Assembly: GCA_051650265.1 (NCBI GenBank)
Contig: JBOFIR010000182.1
Span: 1 to 12,917 of the forward strand
DNA: 12,917 nucleotides
Reading direction: 5' to 3'
DNA from: JBOFEH01 sp051650265
Lineage (GTDB): Bacteria > Bacillota > Clostridia > Lachnospirales > Cellulosilyticaceae
This document shows, in pieces, positions 1 through 5,993 of the stretch. The notes under the pieces are model-generated. The model saw only the letters and a program-made list of their open reading frames with translations. It did no database searches and was not told the DNA's origin. Position 1 is the first letter of the stretch. Each line of letters opens with the position of its first letter. Position numbers and translations under genes: made by a program.

Positions 1-60
1 CCATCTATCATATGTATCCTTAATCCCATTCCATCGCTCTTTATCAAAATCTATAGCCAT
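1..60 (-). CDS. Unidentified protein, N-terminal 20 codons only
   Basis: An open frame starts with ATG at 60-58 and runs off the left edge. It encodes a hydrophilic start, MAIDFDKERW followed by NGIKDTYDRW. A G-rich stretch (AAGGGGGGG on the minus strand, about 66-76) sits just upstream and can act as a ribosome binding site. The gene follows the fucosidase on the same strand after 143 bases and may be co-transcribed with it. The opening has a faint resemblance to the start of some URO-D-like proteins in Clostridia, but 20 residues cannot establish a family. I do not assign a function. Confidence 0.55.
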   Translation of the reverse strand, partial: MAIDFDKERWNGIKDTYDRW

Positions 61-112
61 CCTATTCCCCCCCTTTATACTTACTACAACGCGGCCAACT
101 CTATCCTTGTAT

Positions 113-142
113 CTATTTTATGACAGCTATCCCATAAAATAG
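113..142. repeat. Perfect 10-bp inverted repeat between fucosidase and next gene
   Basis: CTATTTTATG (113-122) and CATAAAATAG (133-142) are exact reverse complements around a 10-base spacer. The stem is AT-rich and no T-run follows it on the minus strand, so it is a poor intrinsic terminator. It lies 53-82 bases before the ATG of the partial gene and could be an operator or an mRNA processing/stability hairpin. I see no other feature in 61-203. Confidence 0.5.
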
Positions 143-203
143 CCTCATTTATTCTCCAAGCACCTATCGCTACGCATGCATCACTTGTTATAAGGTCTAT
201 CAA

Positions 204-1682
204 TTATTCAAATAAAACTTTAAGGCCAATGGGGCATCCTTTAACATCTGTATCTTCTAATGTAATCTCTAGGCAATCTGCCTTTTGTTGAAATACATAA
301 ATATTGTCTTTGCCAATCCCCCTGATGGCGGTAATCCTAGCATTATTTAAAGTCCCCAATGTGCCTATAGTCAACTTCCCTTTTTGAGGATTCATAGGGA
401 AGATATAGATATTACCATCTCTTTGGGTAAAGCGTACTTCAGATGATTCATAAAGTGGTGATGTTTTTGTTCGTTGATTAAAGTGTGGGGAACTCTCCTC
501 ATGGCTATCCACCACGCTTGGCCCTTCCCCATAGACTTTCCACGGTGTGCTTTCATAAATGCCCTCACCATTCTCACGTAGCCATTCTCCCACTTCATCC
601 ATAATCTCTACAAGACATGTAGGATATGTCCCGTCTGGGAGAAGCTCCACACTAAGGAGCAGATTGCCGTTACGGCTCACTGCATCAATAAGAAATTCAA
701 TAATACTGCGGCTATTATGCTTAGGTTCCATCTCCTTGTAGAACCAATTCATAAATGTGGTCTCTGTCTGCCATGGTTTTTTCTCAATATCCCGTACAAG
801 TCCACATTCCACATCATAAATACACCCAGGAATTTTCATTTTTGTCATTACCGTTGTATCAATAAAACCTTTATCATTAAAACATTGATTATGTAATCGT
901 CTTGCAATCTCTTTACCATACTCCCCGTATGAAAAACCAAACCAATCGTAATATAATAGATCAGGTTTATATTTTTCAATCAGCTCGGTATGTCTGAGCA
1001 TCCAGTTTGCCATTTCCTCTTCATACGTCTCTTGGCTTCTTTGTGCCGGTGGTAATCCGTAAAGCTTATGTGGGTCAAACCCTTCCCACCATTTACCTCT
1101 ACCATCAGCCTTTGTCACATGCCCATCATAGGGTACGCCTGCTTTTTCTCCAGTTTTATCAGCACCAAAAGCAACTTGCCACCACTCTAAGTGTCTATTG
1201 TCATGGGATGCTACCCCAAAACGTAGCCCTTCTTTCCGGGCGGCACGCGCGAACTCTCCCACAATATCACGCTTTGGCCCCATGTTCATACTATTCCATT
1301 CATGATATGTGGAATCAAAGTTGTCAAAGTGGTCATGGTGTGCTGACGTTACTGTAAAATACTTTGCTCCCCATTCTGTACACTTCCTCATAACCGCATT
1401 TGCATCGAAGTTTTCGGCTTTCCATAATGGTAGCAAATCTTTGAACCCAAATTCAGAAGGATGACCATATGTCTCAGTGTGATACTCATAGGCCCCCTGT
1501 CCAAAAGTCTCAGTTCCTACATCCTCCATATACATATGTCTTGCATACCAGCCACCACCTTTTTTGGGTACACATTGTGGCCCCCAGTGTGCCCAAATTC
1601 CAAACTTGGCCTTTGCAAACCACTCTGGGCAAGTATATTCATAAGCCATTTCATCCCATGATAATGTACGTTGATGTTGCAT
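204..1682 (-). CDS. Alpha-L-fucosidase, family GH29
   Basis: Predicted to hydrolyse terminal alpha-L-fucose from glycans by the retaining GH29 mechanism. The N-terminal (beta/alpha)8 barrel shows family signatures: FGIWAHWG (residues 27-34), AHHDHF (114-119), and LLYYDWFG (242-249), in which D246 fits the catalytic nucleophile. E308 in WQTETTF is a possible acid/base, but that residue varies in GH29. LLLSVELLPDG (341-351) matches the barrel's end, and residues from about 375 form a C-terminal beta domain. At 492 residues it is a normal length. No signal peptide or membrane segment is visible, so it is probably cytoplasmic and acts on imported oligosaccharides. The ATG at 1682 has AAGGGGAG about 8 bases upstream. 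A GntR-type half-conserved operator lies in its leader (1716-1726). Substrate linkage cannot be read from the sequence. Confidence 0.9.
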   Translation of the reverse strand: MQHQRTLSWDEMAYEYTCPEWFAKAKFGIWAHWGPQCVPKKGGGWYARHMYMEDVGTETFGQGAYEYHTETYGHPSEFGFKDLLPLWKAENFDANAVMRKCTEWGAKYFTVTSAHHDHFDNFDSTYHEWNSMNMGPKRDIVGEFARAARKEGLRFGVASHDNRHLEWWQVAFGADKTGEKAGVPYDGHVTKADGRGKWWEGFDPHKLYGLPPAQRSQETYEEEMANWMLRHTELIEKYKPDLLYYDWFGFSYGEYGKEIARRLHNQCFNDKGFIDTTVMTKMKIPGCIYDVECGLVRDIEKKPWQTETTFMNWFYKEMEPKHNSRSIIEFLIDAVSRNGNLLLSVELLPDGTYPTCLVEIMDEVGEWLRENGEGIYESTPWKVYGEGPSVVDSHEESSPHFNQRTKTSPLYESSEVRFTQRDGNIYIFPMNPQKGKLTIGTLGTLNNARITAIRGIGKDNIYVFQQKADCLEITLEDTDVKGCPIGLKVLFE

Positions 1683-1715
1683 CTACTCACTCCCCTTCAA
1701 TTGAGATAGGTACTC

Positions 1716-1726
1716 TTGTCCTACCT
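1716..1726. promoter_or_regulatory. Candidate GntR (FadR-type) operator in fucosidase leader
   Basis: TTGTCCTACCT matches ten of the eleven positions of the FadR-subfamily consensus TNGTNNNACNA (only the last A is lost). It shares the 9-mer TTGTCCTAC with the better site at 5045-5055 in front of the lyase-sialidase operon. It lies about 34 bases before the fucosidase ATG, where a bound repressor could block transcription start or elongation. I could not find a convincing -35/-10 pair for this gene; TAGAAAT on the minus strand near 1730-1736 is only a possible -10. Confidence 0.45.
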
Positions 1727-1753
1727 TTATTTCTATGCACCTAGATCTAATAA

Positions 1754-1779
1754 ATGACACACTTACACGTTTTTGTCAT
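1754..1779. repeat. Inverted repeat ATGACA-N14-TGTCAT upstream of fucosidase
   Basis: ATGACA (1754-1759) and TGTCAT (1774-1779) are exact reverse complements with a 14-base spacer, in the expected promoter region of the fucosidase gene. Six-base arms are short enough to arise by chance. It may be a binding site for another regulator. Confidence 0.3.
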
Positions 1780-1795
1780 ACCCCAGACATGCAAA

Positions 1796-1828
1796 AGAGG
1801 CAGCCGTGATCCAATCACGACTGCCTCT
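1796..1828 (-). terminator. Intrinsic terminator after the rluF gene
   Basis: Fifteen-base arms (1796-1810 and 1814-1828) around a 3-base loop form a GC-containing hairpin. Read on the minus strand the single imperfect position is a G-U wobble, while on the plus strand it is a C-A mismatch, so the minus-strand RNA folds better. A short T-run (TTTT) follows on the minus strand. It lies 85 bases beyond the rluF stop codon and separates that unit from the fucosidase gene. Confidence 0.7.
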
Positions 1829-1912
1829 CCCCTTGTACTAACTCATGAGATGGCTCACCAGCAAACAATTCTAACATCTCTAATTGTCTACCTTATATCT
1901 TATGCCACATAG

Positions 1913-2605
1913 TTACCTGCTAGACTGAAGTACCTTTAATTGTACAATCTCTTTTTCACCCAGTTCGCGCCATTTACCATACGGCAACTCATCCAAAGTG
2001 ATATTAAGAATACGAATACGTTCTAAACGTACCACATCATAGCCAAAAGCTTTACACATCCGTCGTATCTGCCTATTGAGACCTTGCGTAATCGTTATAC
2101 GTAATGTATCTTCACTCTCTGCCTCTACTTGACAGGGCCTTGTCACTACATTCCCAAGATCTACACCCTTTGCGAGGTCTTCTAACAAACACTTTTCAAA
2201 GGGACGATCTACTGTCACCCTATATTCCTTCTCATGGTAATGCGCTGCATCCAAAATAAGATTGGCAAGATCGCCATCATTTGTCAATAAGATCAGCCCT
2301 TGTGACGGTTTATCTAACCGACCTACAGGAAAGATATACTCTGGATATGCCATATAATCTACAATATTGTCCTTCACTTCAGATGCTGACGTACAGGTAA
2401 CCCCAACAGGTTTATTGAGCACAAGATAGACTTTTTTCTTGGCACAAAGAGGCGTATTATCAATACATATTGAATCTTCTTCCTCTACCCATTGTCCTGG
2501 TGTGCACAAGACCCCATTTACCTTAATACGCCCAGCCAGGATGAGTTCATGTGCCTGCTTTCTCGAGCAAATCCCTTTATTACTCAATAATTTATTAATT
2601 CTCAC
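1913..2605 (-). CDS. rluF: Pseudouridine synthase, RsuA/RluB/RluF family (RluF-like)
   Basis: Isomerises a uridine to pseudouridine in RNA; the closest named relative I recognise is E. coli RluF (23S rRNA position 2604, also tRNA-Tyr). An S4 RNA-binding domain covers residues 1-50 (RINKLLSNKGICSRKQA). The catalytic core follows, with GRLDKPSQGLILLTNDGDL holding the catalytic aspartate D98, and QGLNRQIRRMCKAFGYDV as the second family signature. At 230 residues it is shorter than E. coli RluF, mainly at the C terminus. The start is GTG at 2605, which aligns with the family start. It overlaps the end of the upstream gene by 11 bases, and GGAG lies about 13 bases upstream, so translational coupling is likely. 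Family assignment is firm; the exact target nucleotide is inferred. Confidence 0.88.
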   Translation of the reverse strand: MRINKLLSNKGICSRKQAHELILAGRIKVNGVLCTPGQWVEEEDSICIDNTPLCAKKKVYLVLNKPVGVTCTSASEVKDNIVDYMAYPEYIFPVGRLDKPSQGLILLTNDGDLANLILDAAHYHEKEYRVTVDRPFEKCLLEDLAKGVDLGNVVTRPCQVEAESEDTLRITITQGLNRQIRRMCKAFGYDVVRLERIRILNITLDELPYGKWRELGEKEIVQLKVLQSSR

Positions 2606-2915
2606 CGTACAATAGTGCTCCTACTTCTGTATCCCCATAGATGACATCACTCTCAACCCCACTAACCGCTGTATAATAAGTATTTCCCTCATATACTATG
2701 TTTACCAATGCACCGGCATACACCATCTCTTCAAGAATTCCCTCCACCATGTCGACACTGATCACAGTACCTATCTGCTGTGATACAAATTCGCTCATCG
2801 CTACTTTGTCTACTTGATAAAGTTTACCTAAAAGGTCATGGGTCATGTAGTGCCCTGTAATTGTGAATGTATGAAAAAGCTCTAGTATTTTAAATTCCGT
2901 TTTTGTCAATTTCAT
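2595..2915 (-). CDS. Hypothetical protein, 106 residues, coupled to rluF
   Basis: I do not recognise this family. It is an acidic, cytoplasmic-looking protein with no signal peptide or membrane segment. The N-terminal third (TKTEFKILELFHTFTITGHYM) suggests an amphipathic helix, and the C-terminal half reads like beta strands (GALVNIVYEGNTYYTAVSGVE). The helices followed by strands could be a small winged-helix-like fold, but that is a guess. The ATG at 2915 has GAGGAG 8 bases upstream, and a strong -10 (TATACT) lies 38-43 bases upstream of the ATG. Its stop codon overlaps the rluF start by 11 bases, so the two are probably one operon. The gene order suggests a link to RNA modification or simply shared transcription. 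Confidence 0.75.
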   Translation of the reverse strand: MKLTKTEFKILELFHTFTITGHYMTHDLLGKLYQVDKVAMSEFVSQQIGTVISVDMVEGILEEMVYAGALVNIVYEGNTYYTAVSGVESDVIYGDTEVGALLYGEN

Positions 2916-2952
2916 GTCTCATCTCCTCGTTTTAAAGTCATCGTCTTTTATT

Positions 2953-2958
2953 AGTATA
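2953..2958 (-). promoter_or_regulatory. Probable -10 element for the hypothetical-rluF operon
   Basis: TATACT on the minus strand (AGTATA on the plus strand) is a near-perfect sigma-A -10 element 38 bases before the ATG. No good -35 is found at 17 or 18 bases; instead a direct repeat of AATGACC occupies that region (2965-2971 and 2980-2986, 15-bp period). This suggests an activator-dependent promoter, or simply a weak one. Confidence 0.45.
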
Positions 2959-2964
2959 CCATAC

Positions 2965-2986
2965 AATGACCTTTTCAGGAATGACC
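2965..2986. repeat. Direct repeat of AATGACC, 15-bp period
   Basis: Two exact copies of AATGACC (2965-2971, 2980-2986) sit where the -35 of the hypothetical-rluF promoter should be. They could be a direct-repeat activator site. Two 7-mers can also recur by chance. Confidence 0.3.
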
Positions 2987-3013
2987 GTTTATGTGCCCTT
3001 GAGGAGACATCTT

Positions 3014-4060
3014 TTATTGCATTAAATAGATCTTATCAAATACTGCTAATACCAATTCCCTAGGATAACCGCCTTCTGCCACCTTCTCATGCTCTAAAAA
3101 GCAGTAGTAGGTACTACCATCTGGTGAACAAGCAATATCTGCATAGGCGCTCACTTCTGCAATCTGCTTAGCATATTTCCACGTTTTTGCATCATCCTCA
3201 CTAAGGCGCACTGTCAAATTGATTCTTGGTGCCCATCCACACGCATCATTGTGCGCACAATTCACAAACAAAATATCTTCCTTGGCTCGCAGAACGCTAC
3301 CAAAACATATAGGATCAGGTAAATTCATATCTGGAACAGGTGTTGAAAACTGGTCTTTGCCATTTACGGAGACTGATTTATAGCGATAATGTAGTTTGCC
3401 ATTGTGACGTATATTGAGTAGTACACGCCCATCAGTGAGCTCGACTGCCTGCGTTTCATTTGGCCAAGCAAAGTCATCTTCAGTCCGTTCACTTCCATAA
3501 ATAACTTCACCACATACCCACGTTTGACCGCCATCATCGCTGATGATTGTACTTACTTGCGTGGGGAAATGATTGTCGCCTTCCCCTCGTGCTAACCAAA
3601 TAGGCACGACTAATCGTCCATTTTGCAACTCTATACCATGACCTGGTCCTACTGCAAAAAGTGACCAATCATATTCTGATTTAAACGCCTCAACTGCCTC
3701 CAAAATACTGGCAGGCTCCGAAAAAGTAGCGCCATCATCTTTACTCACCTGGTAGAAAAGTTCTCGATAATCCTTTTGCCATAAGAGGTGTACGCTTCCG
3801 TCTCTTGAAGCAATCATCACAGGATTATTGATCGCCACTTTTTCGTCATAGACAACCATTTGTCGCTCTAAAAAAGTAATGCCACCATCTTCACTTCTTC
3901 TGACACCTACACCTCTGGTACTCCAATCACTCGCACCAAGCCTTGTTTCATAATAAGTAATGATTGTACCTTTTGCAGTCACAACAATCCCTGGTATTCT
4001 ATAGGCTTCAAACCCACCTTGGCCGCTTTTTTCAATTTCTTGCCACTTCAATTCACTCAT
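3014..4060 (-). CDS. Exo-alpha-sialidase, family GH33 (BNR repeat), no signal peptide
   Basis: Predicted to release terminal sialic acid from glycans. The six-bladed propeller signatures are present. YRIP carries the first arginine (R21). Three good Asp-boxes sit at residues 56-63 (SEDGGITF), 106-113 (SKDDGATF) and 174-181 (SDDGGQTW), with a degenerate one at 287-294 (SEDDAKTW). Candidate catalytic residues are D45 (SDW, acid/base), E202 (NETQ) with Y306 (AYADIA, nucleophile pair), and arginines R21, R218 and R279 of the carboxylate-binding triad. At 348 residues it is a bare catalytic domain without carbohydrate-binding modules. It lacks a secretion signal, so it probably acts in the cytoplasm on imported sialosides. 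It lies 14 bases behind the lyase gene, and the lyase stop codon lies inside its ribosome binding site (TAAGGAG). Substrate could be Neu5Ac or a related nonulosonic acid. Confidence 0.87.
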   Translation of the reverse strand: MSELKWQEIEKSGQGGFEAYRIPGIVVTAKGTIITYYETRLGASDWSTRGVGVRRSEDGGITFLERQMVVYDEKVAINNPVMIASRDGSVHLLWQKDYRELFYQVSKDDGATFSEPASILEAVEAFKSEYDWSLFAVGPGHGIELQNGRLVVPIWLARGEGDNHFPTQVSTIISDDGGQTWVCGEVIYGSERTEDDFAWPNETQAVELTDGRVLLNIRHNGKLHYRYKSVSVNGKDQFSTPVPDMNLPDPICFGSVLRAKEDILFVNCAHNDACGWAPRINLTVRLSEDDAKTWKYAKQIAEVSAYADIACSPDGSTYYCFLEHEKVAEGGYPRELVLAVFDKIYLMQ

Positions 4061-4074
4061 TGTTAGTGCACTCC

Positions 4075-5001
4075 TTAAATTTGCTGTAAAAATGCAACTT
4101 CTGTTACATGATATTTATTCTTAATTTGTCTTAATGTTTCTTTAAAGGCTTCAAGATCAGTATCTTCATAATTTGTGAATGGTCTACGTGAGTAACCTGC
4201 ATCCACACCCTGCCACTTAATCATATTTCTCATAAGTGCTAAATAATCATATTTTAAGGATGCAAGGATGATCTCTGTTCCAATCTTCTGTAACCTTACC
4301 CCTTGTGCAAGTTCACCATTCTGCACAGCCTTTGCAATTCCTTTAAACAGTTCTGGCATCACATTATAAAATGAACCAATAATCCCATCTGTTCCTAGAG
4401 AAAGTCCCGAAAATGACATCTCATCACATCCAGAGTAGATCATAAATCTTTCCCCTAGAATATCTTTGAGGTGACTCATCTGATCATGATCTTTTCCTGT
4501 AAACTTAAGACCCTTTACGTTTTCTAATTGCGCAAGCTTGACAATCAAGTCTGTCCCCATCAAACCAGCAAGTGGCACATTATAGACAATCATAGGAAGT
4601 GGTGTTGCCTCAGCCAAGTCTTTGTAGTAGTTATAGATATCTTGTTCACTAAACTTCCAGTAAAACGGTGGTACTGAAGAAACCGCATCTGCGCCCGCTT
4701 CATAAGCATGCTTTGCAAGCTCTATAGACTTTTTAGTGCCAATATCCCCCACATGCACAATGATCGGTTTTCTTCCTGCAACACGGTTTATAACAGTTTC
4801 TACGACTTTTTTGCGTTCCTCTCCAGTCATCAAGAAGCCTTCTCCAGTACTTCCTGTAAGATAGAACCCATCTACATCTCTTTCTAAGAGAAAATCAACT
4901 AATGACTCTGTTCTCTTAATATCAATTTCTTCATTTTCATCAAATAGTGTCAGCATTGCTGGGATAACCCCTTTTATGCTTTCCATATCAAAACATGCCA
5001 T
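4075..5001 (-). CDS. nanA: N-acetylneuraminate lyase (DapA/NanA family aldolase)
   Basis: Cleaves N-acetylneuraminate to N-acetylmannosamine and pyruvate, the first step of sialic acid catabolism, through a Schiff base. Numbered from the ATG at 5001, visible motifs are GSTGE (50-54), VPPFYWKFS (110-118), YNVP with Y140, LKFTGKDHDQM with the Schiff-base lysine K166, and GCDEMSFSGLSLGTDG followed by GSFYN. The VPPFY(Y/W)KFS and CDE...GS(T/F)YN patterns favour sialate lyase over dihydrodipicolinate synthase. The length (308 residues) is normal. I chose ATG 5001 because AGGGG lies 8 bases before it. An in-frame GTG at 5010 abuts that AGGGG and is less likely. The gene is first in an operon with the sialidase and divergent from the GntR gene. 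No ManNAc kinase or epimerase lies nearby. Confidence 0.87.
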   Translation of the reverse strand: MACFDMESIKGVIPAMLTLFDENEEIDIKRTESLVDFLLERDVDGFYLTGSTGEGFLMTGEERKKVVETVINRVAGRKPIIVHVGDIGTKKSIELAKHAYEAGADAVSSVPPFYWKFSEQDIYNYYKDLAEATPLPMIVYNVPLAGLMGTDLIVKLAQLENVKGLKFTGKDHDQMSHLKDILGERFMIYSGCDEMSFSGLSLGTDGIIGSFYNVMPELFKGIAKAVQNGELAQGVRLQKIGTEIILASLKYDYLALMRNMIKWQGVDAGYSRRPFTNYEDTDLEAFKETLRQIKNKYHVTEVAFLQQI

Positions 5002-5031
5002 TTTAAACACCCCTACCTTCTGCTATTTTAT

Positions 5032-5058
5032 AAAGTCATTGACTTTGTCCTACAAAGT
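5032..5058. promoter_or_regulatory. Overlapping palindromes with candidate GntR operator (5045-5055)
   Basis: Two inverted repeats overlap here. AAAGTCA-T-TGACTTT (5032-5046) is a perfect 15-bp palindrome. ACTTTGT-CCT-ACAAAGT (5042-5048 and 5052-5058) has 7-bp arms. The core TTGTCCTACAA (5045-5055) fits the FadR-subfamily GntR consensus TNGTNNNACNA at every fixed position. It lies about 10-20 bases downstream of the predicted transcription start of the lyase-sialidase operon, as expected for a repressor site. The divergent GntR-family gene is the obvious candidate protein, and the released sugar or its catabolite the likely inducer. Confidence 0.6.
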
Positions 5059-5072
5059 ACAAACTTAATAAT

Positions 5073-5102
5073 ATAATACTTTAGTTCAAAAATAAATGTC
5101 AA
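5073..5102 (-). promoter_or_regulatory. Sigma-A promoter for the lyase-sialidase operon
   Basis: On the minus strand TTGACA (5102-5097) is followed after 18 bases by TATTAT (5078-5073). Transcription would start near 5066, giving a leader of about 65 bases that contains the candidate GntR operator. Confidence 0.7.
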
Positions 5103-5119
5103 TATTTTTAATTGACATT
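5095..5119. repeat. 9-bp inverted repeat carrying both divergent -35 elements
   Basis: AATGTCAAT (5095-5103) and ATTGACATT (5111-5119) are exact reverse complements around a 7-base spacer. Each arm contains a consensus TTGACA pointing outward, so the palindrome places two -35 boxes back to back for the divergent operons. A single dimer or two polymerases competing here could couple both promoters. Confidence 0.65.
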
Positions 5120-5140
5120 CATTTTTTTTTTTACTAGTAT
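5112..5140 (+). promoter_or_regulatory. Sigma-A promoter for the GntR / URO-D-like genes
   Basis: TTGACA (5112-5117) and TAGTAT (5135-5140) are separated by 17 bases. The start point would be near 5147. A perfect 8-bp palindrome TGTATACA (5144-5151) covers that point and resembles the core of the gluconate repressor operator of B. subtilis (also FadR-type), so autoregulation is possible. Confidence 0.7.
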
Positions 5141-5181
5141 GGGTGTATACATTATAAATTTACTAACAAAGGTTGTGTGCC

Positions 5182-5913
5182 ATGTCCTCTACTACAAATT
5201 CAACAATGAAAAATTTAAAAAGCCGTAAACTTTATTTACAGGTTTACGACGAATTGAAAGACTATATTGTTCAAAACCAACTCAAACCCGGGGACAAGCT
5301 CCCTACAGAAATGGAAATGTGTAATCTCCTAGGGGTAAGCCGAAATGTTTTGAGAGAAGCTATTAAATCTCTAGAGATTTCAGGTATTGTCAGTTCCAAA
5401 CCTGGTGTAGGCATGATCATTCAAGAGTTTAATACAGATTTTTTATTTCACACATTACTCTATAACCTAACAGGGGACAGTGAAAAACTGTTAGCTCAAA
5501 CTTTAGCTGTTAGACGCTCATTAGAACTTGGTTTTTTGCAAGAAGCTTTTGAGCATCTCACACTTGATGACCTCACCAGCTTACAAGCACATTTAGCAAC
5601 GATGCAAACTATCCAAAGAGAAAATTGTTCAACGTGTGCCTCTCACCTGATTTTTGGTGCCGAATTTTATGAAGCAGATGCAAATTTTCATCAGACACTT
5701 TTTGCCTCTACTGGAAATACGATCTTATCTTCCATCATCACAGCTGTTTGGGCGTGTGACAAATACCATAAACAGCATATTGAACCTGCATATATGGCTC
5801 AAACCGTTGCAAAGCATGAACAGATTGTAGCTGCACTTTTAGCTAAAGATTTTGAAGCCTTCAAGCATGCAATGTACTACCACTTCAATAGCCATTATAA
5901 AACTTATGAGTAA
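5182..5913 (+). CDS. GntR-family transcriptional regulator, FadR subfamily (FCD domain)
   Basis: A DNA-binding repressor, probably controlling the adjacent sialic-acid genes and itself. Residues 15-82 form a GntR winged helix-turn-helix (LKPGDKLPTEMEMCNLLGVS followed by RNVLREAIKSLEISG). Residues from about 105 form the all-helical FCD ligand domain, with its expected metal ligands D166, H170, H212 and H234 all present. The effector is therefore probably a small carboxylate or sugar acid bound at a metal. The start is ATG 5182, with AAAGG 9 bases upstream; an in-frame TTG at 5173 has only GG next to it and is unlikely. The gene diverges from the lyase operon and is followed after 80 bases by the URO-D-like gene. 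Family is certain; the role as sialic-acid regulator rests on position and on the operator motif. Confidence 0.88.
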   Translation: MSSTTNSTMKNLKSRKLYLQVYDELKDYIVQNQLKPGDKLPTEMEMCNLLGVSRNVLREAIKSLEISGIVSSKPGVGMIIQEFNTDFLFHTLLYNLTGDSEKLLAQTLAVRRSLELGFLQEAFEHLTLDDLTSLQAHLATMQTIQRENCSTCASHLIFGAEFYEADANFHQTLFASTGNTILSSIITAVWACDKYHKQHIEPAYMAQTVAKHEQIVAALLAKDFEAFKHAMYYHFNSHYKTYE

Positions 5914-5993
5914 AAGGACACTTTTGTTAATATTATACAGCATTTCATCATAGATTATCTGTAATTTATATATGCAGAAAGGACTTGATACTT

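Noticed and set aside
1007..1744. Plus-strand open frames of 116, 66 and 91 codons antisense to the fucosidase
   Set aside because: They lie on the complement of conserved GH29 motifs and show no translation signals.
4075..5001. Dihydrodipicolinate synthase (dapA) for lysine synthesis
   Set aside because: The VPPFYWKFS and CDE...GSFYN motifs and the neighbouring sialidase fit sialate lyase better.
5118..5132. Long T-run as a terminator between the divergent genes
   Set aside because: It follows the TTGACATT arm but the paired stem is AT-rich, and both flanking genes start rather than end here; it is promoter spacer.
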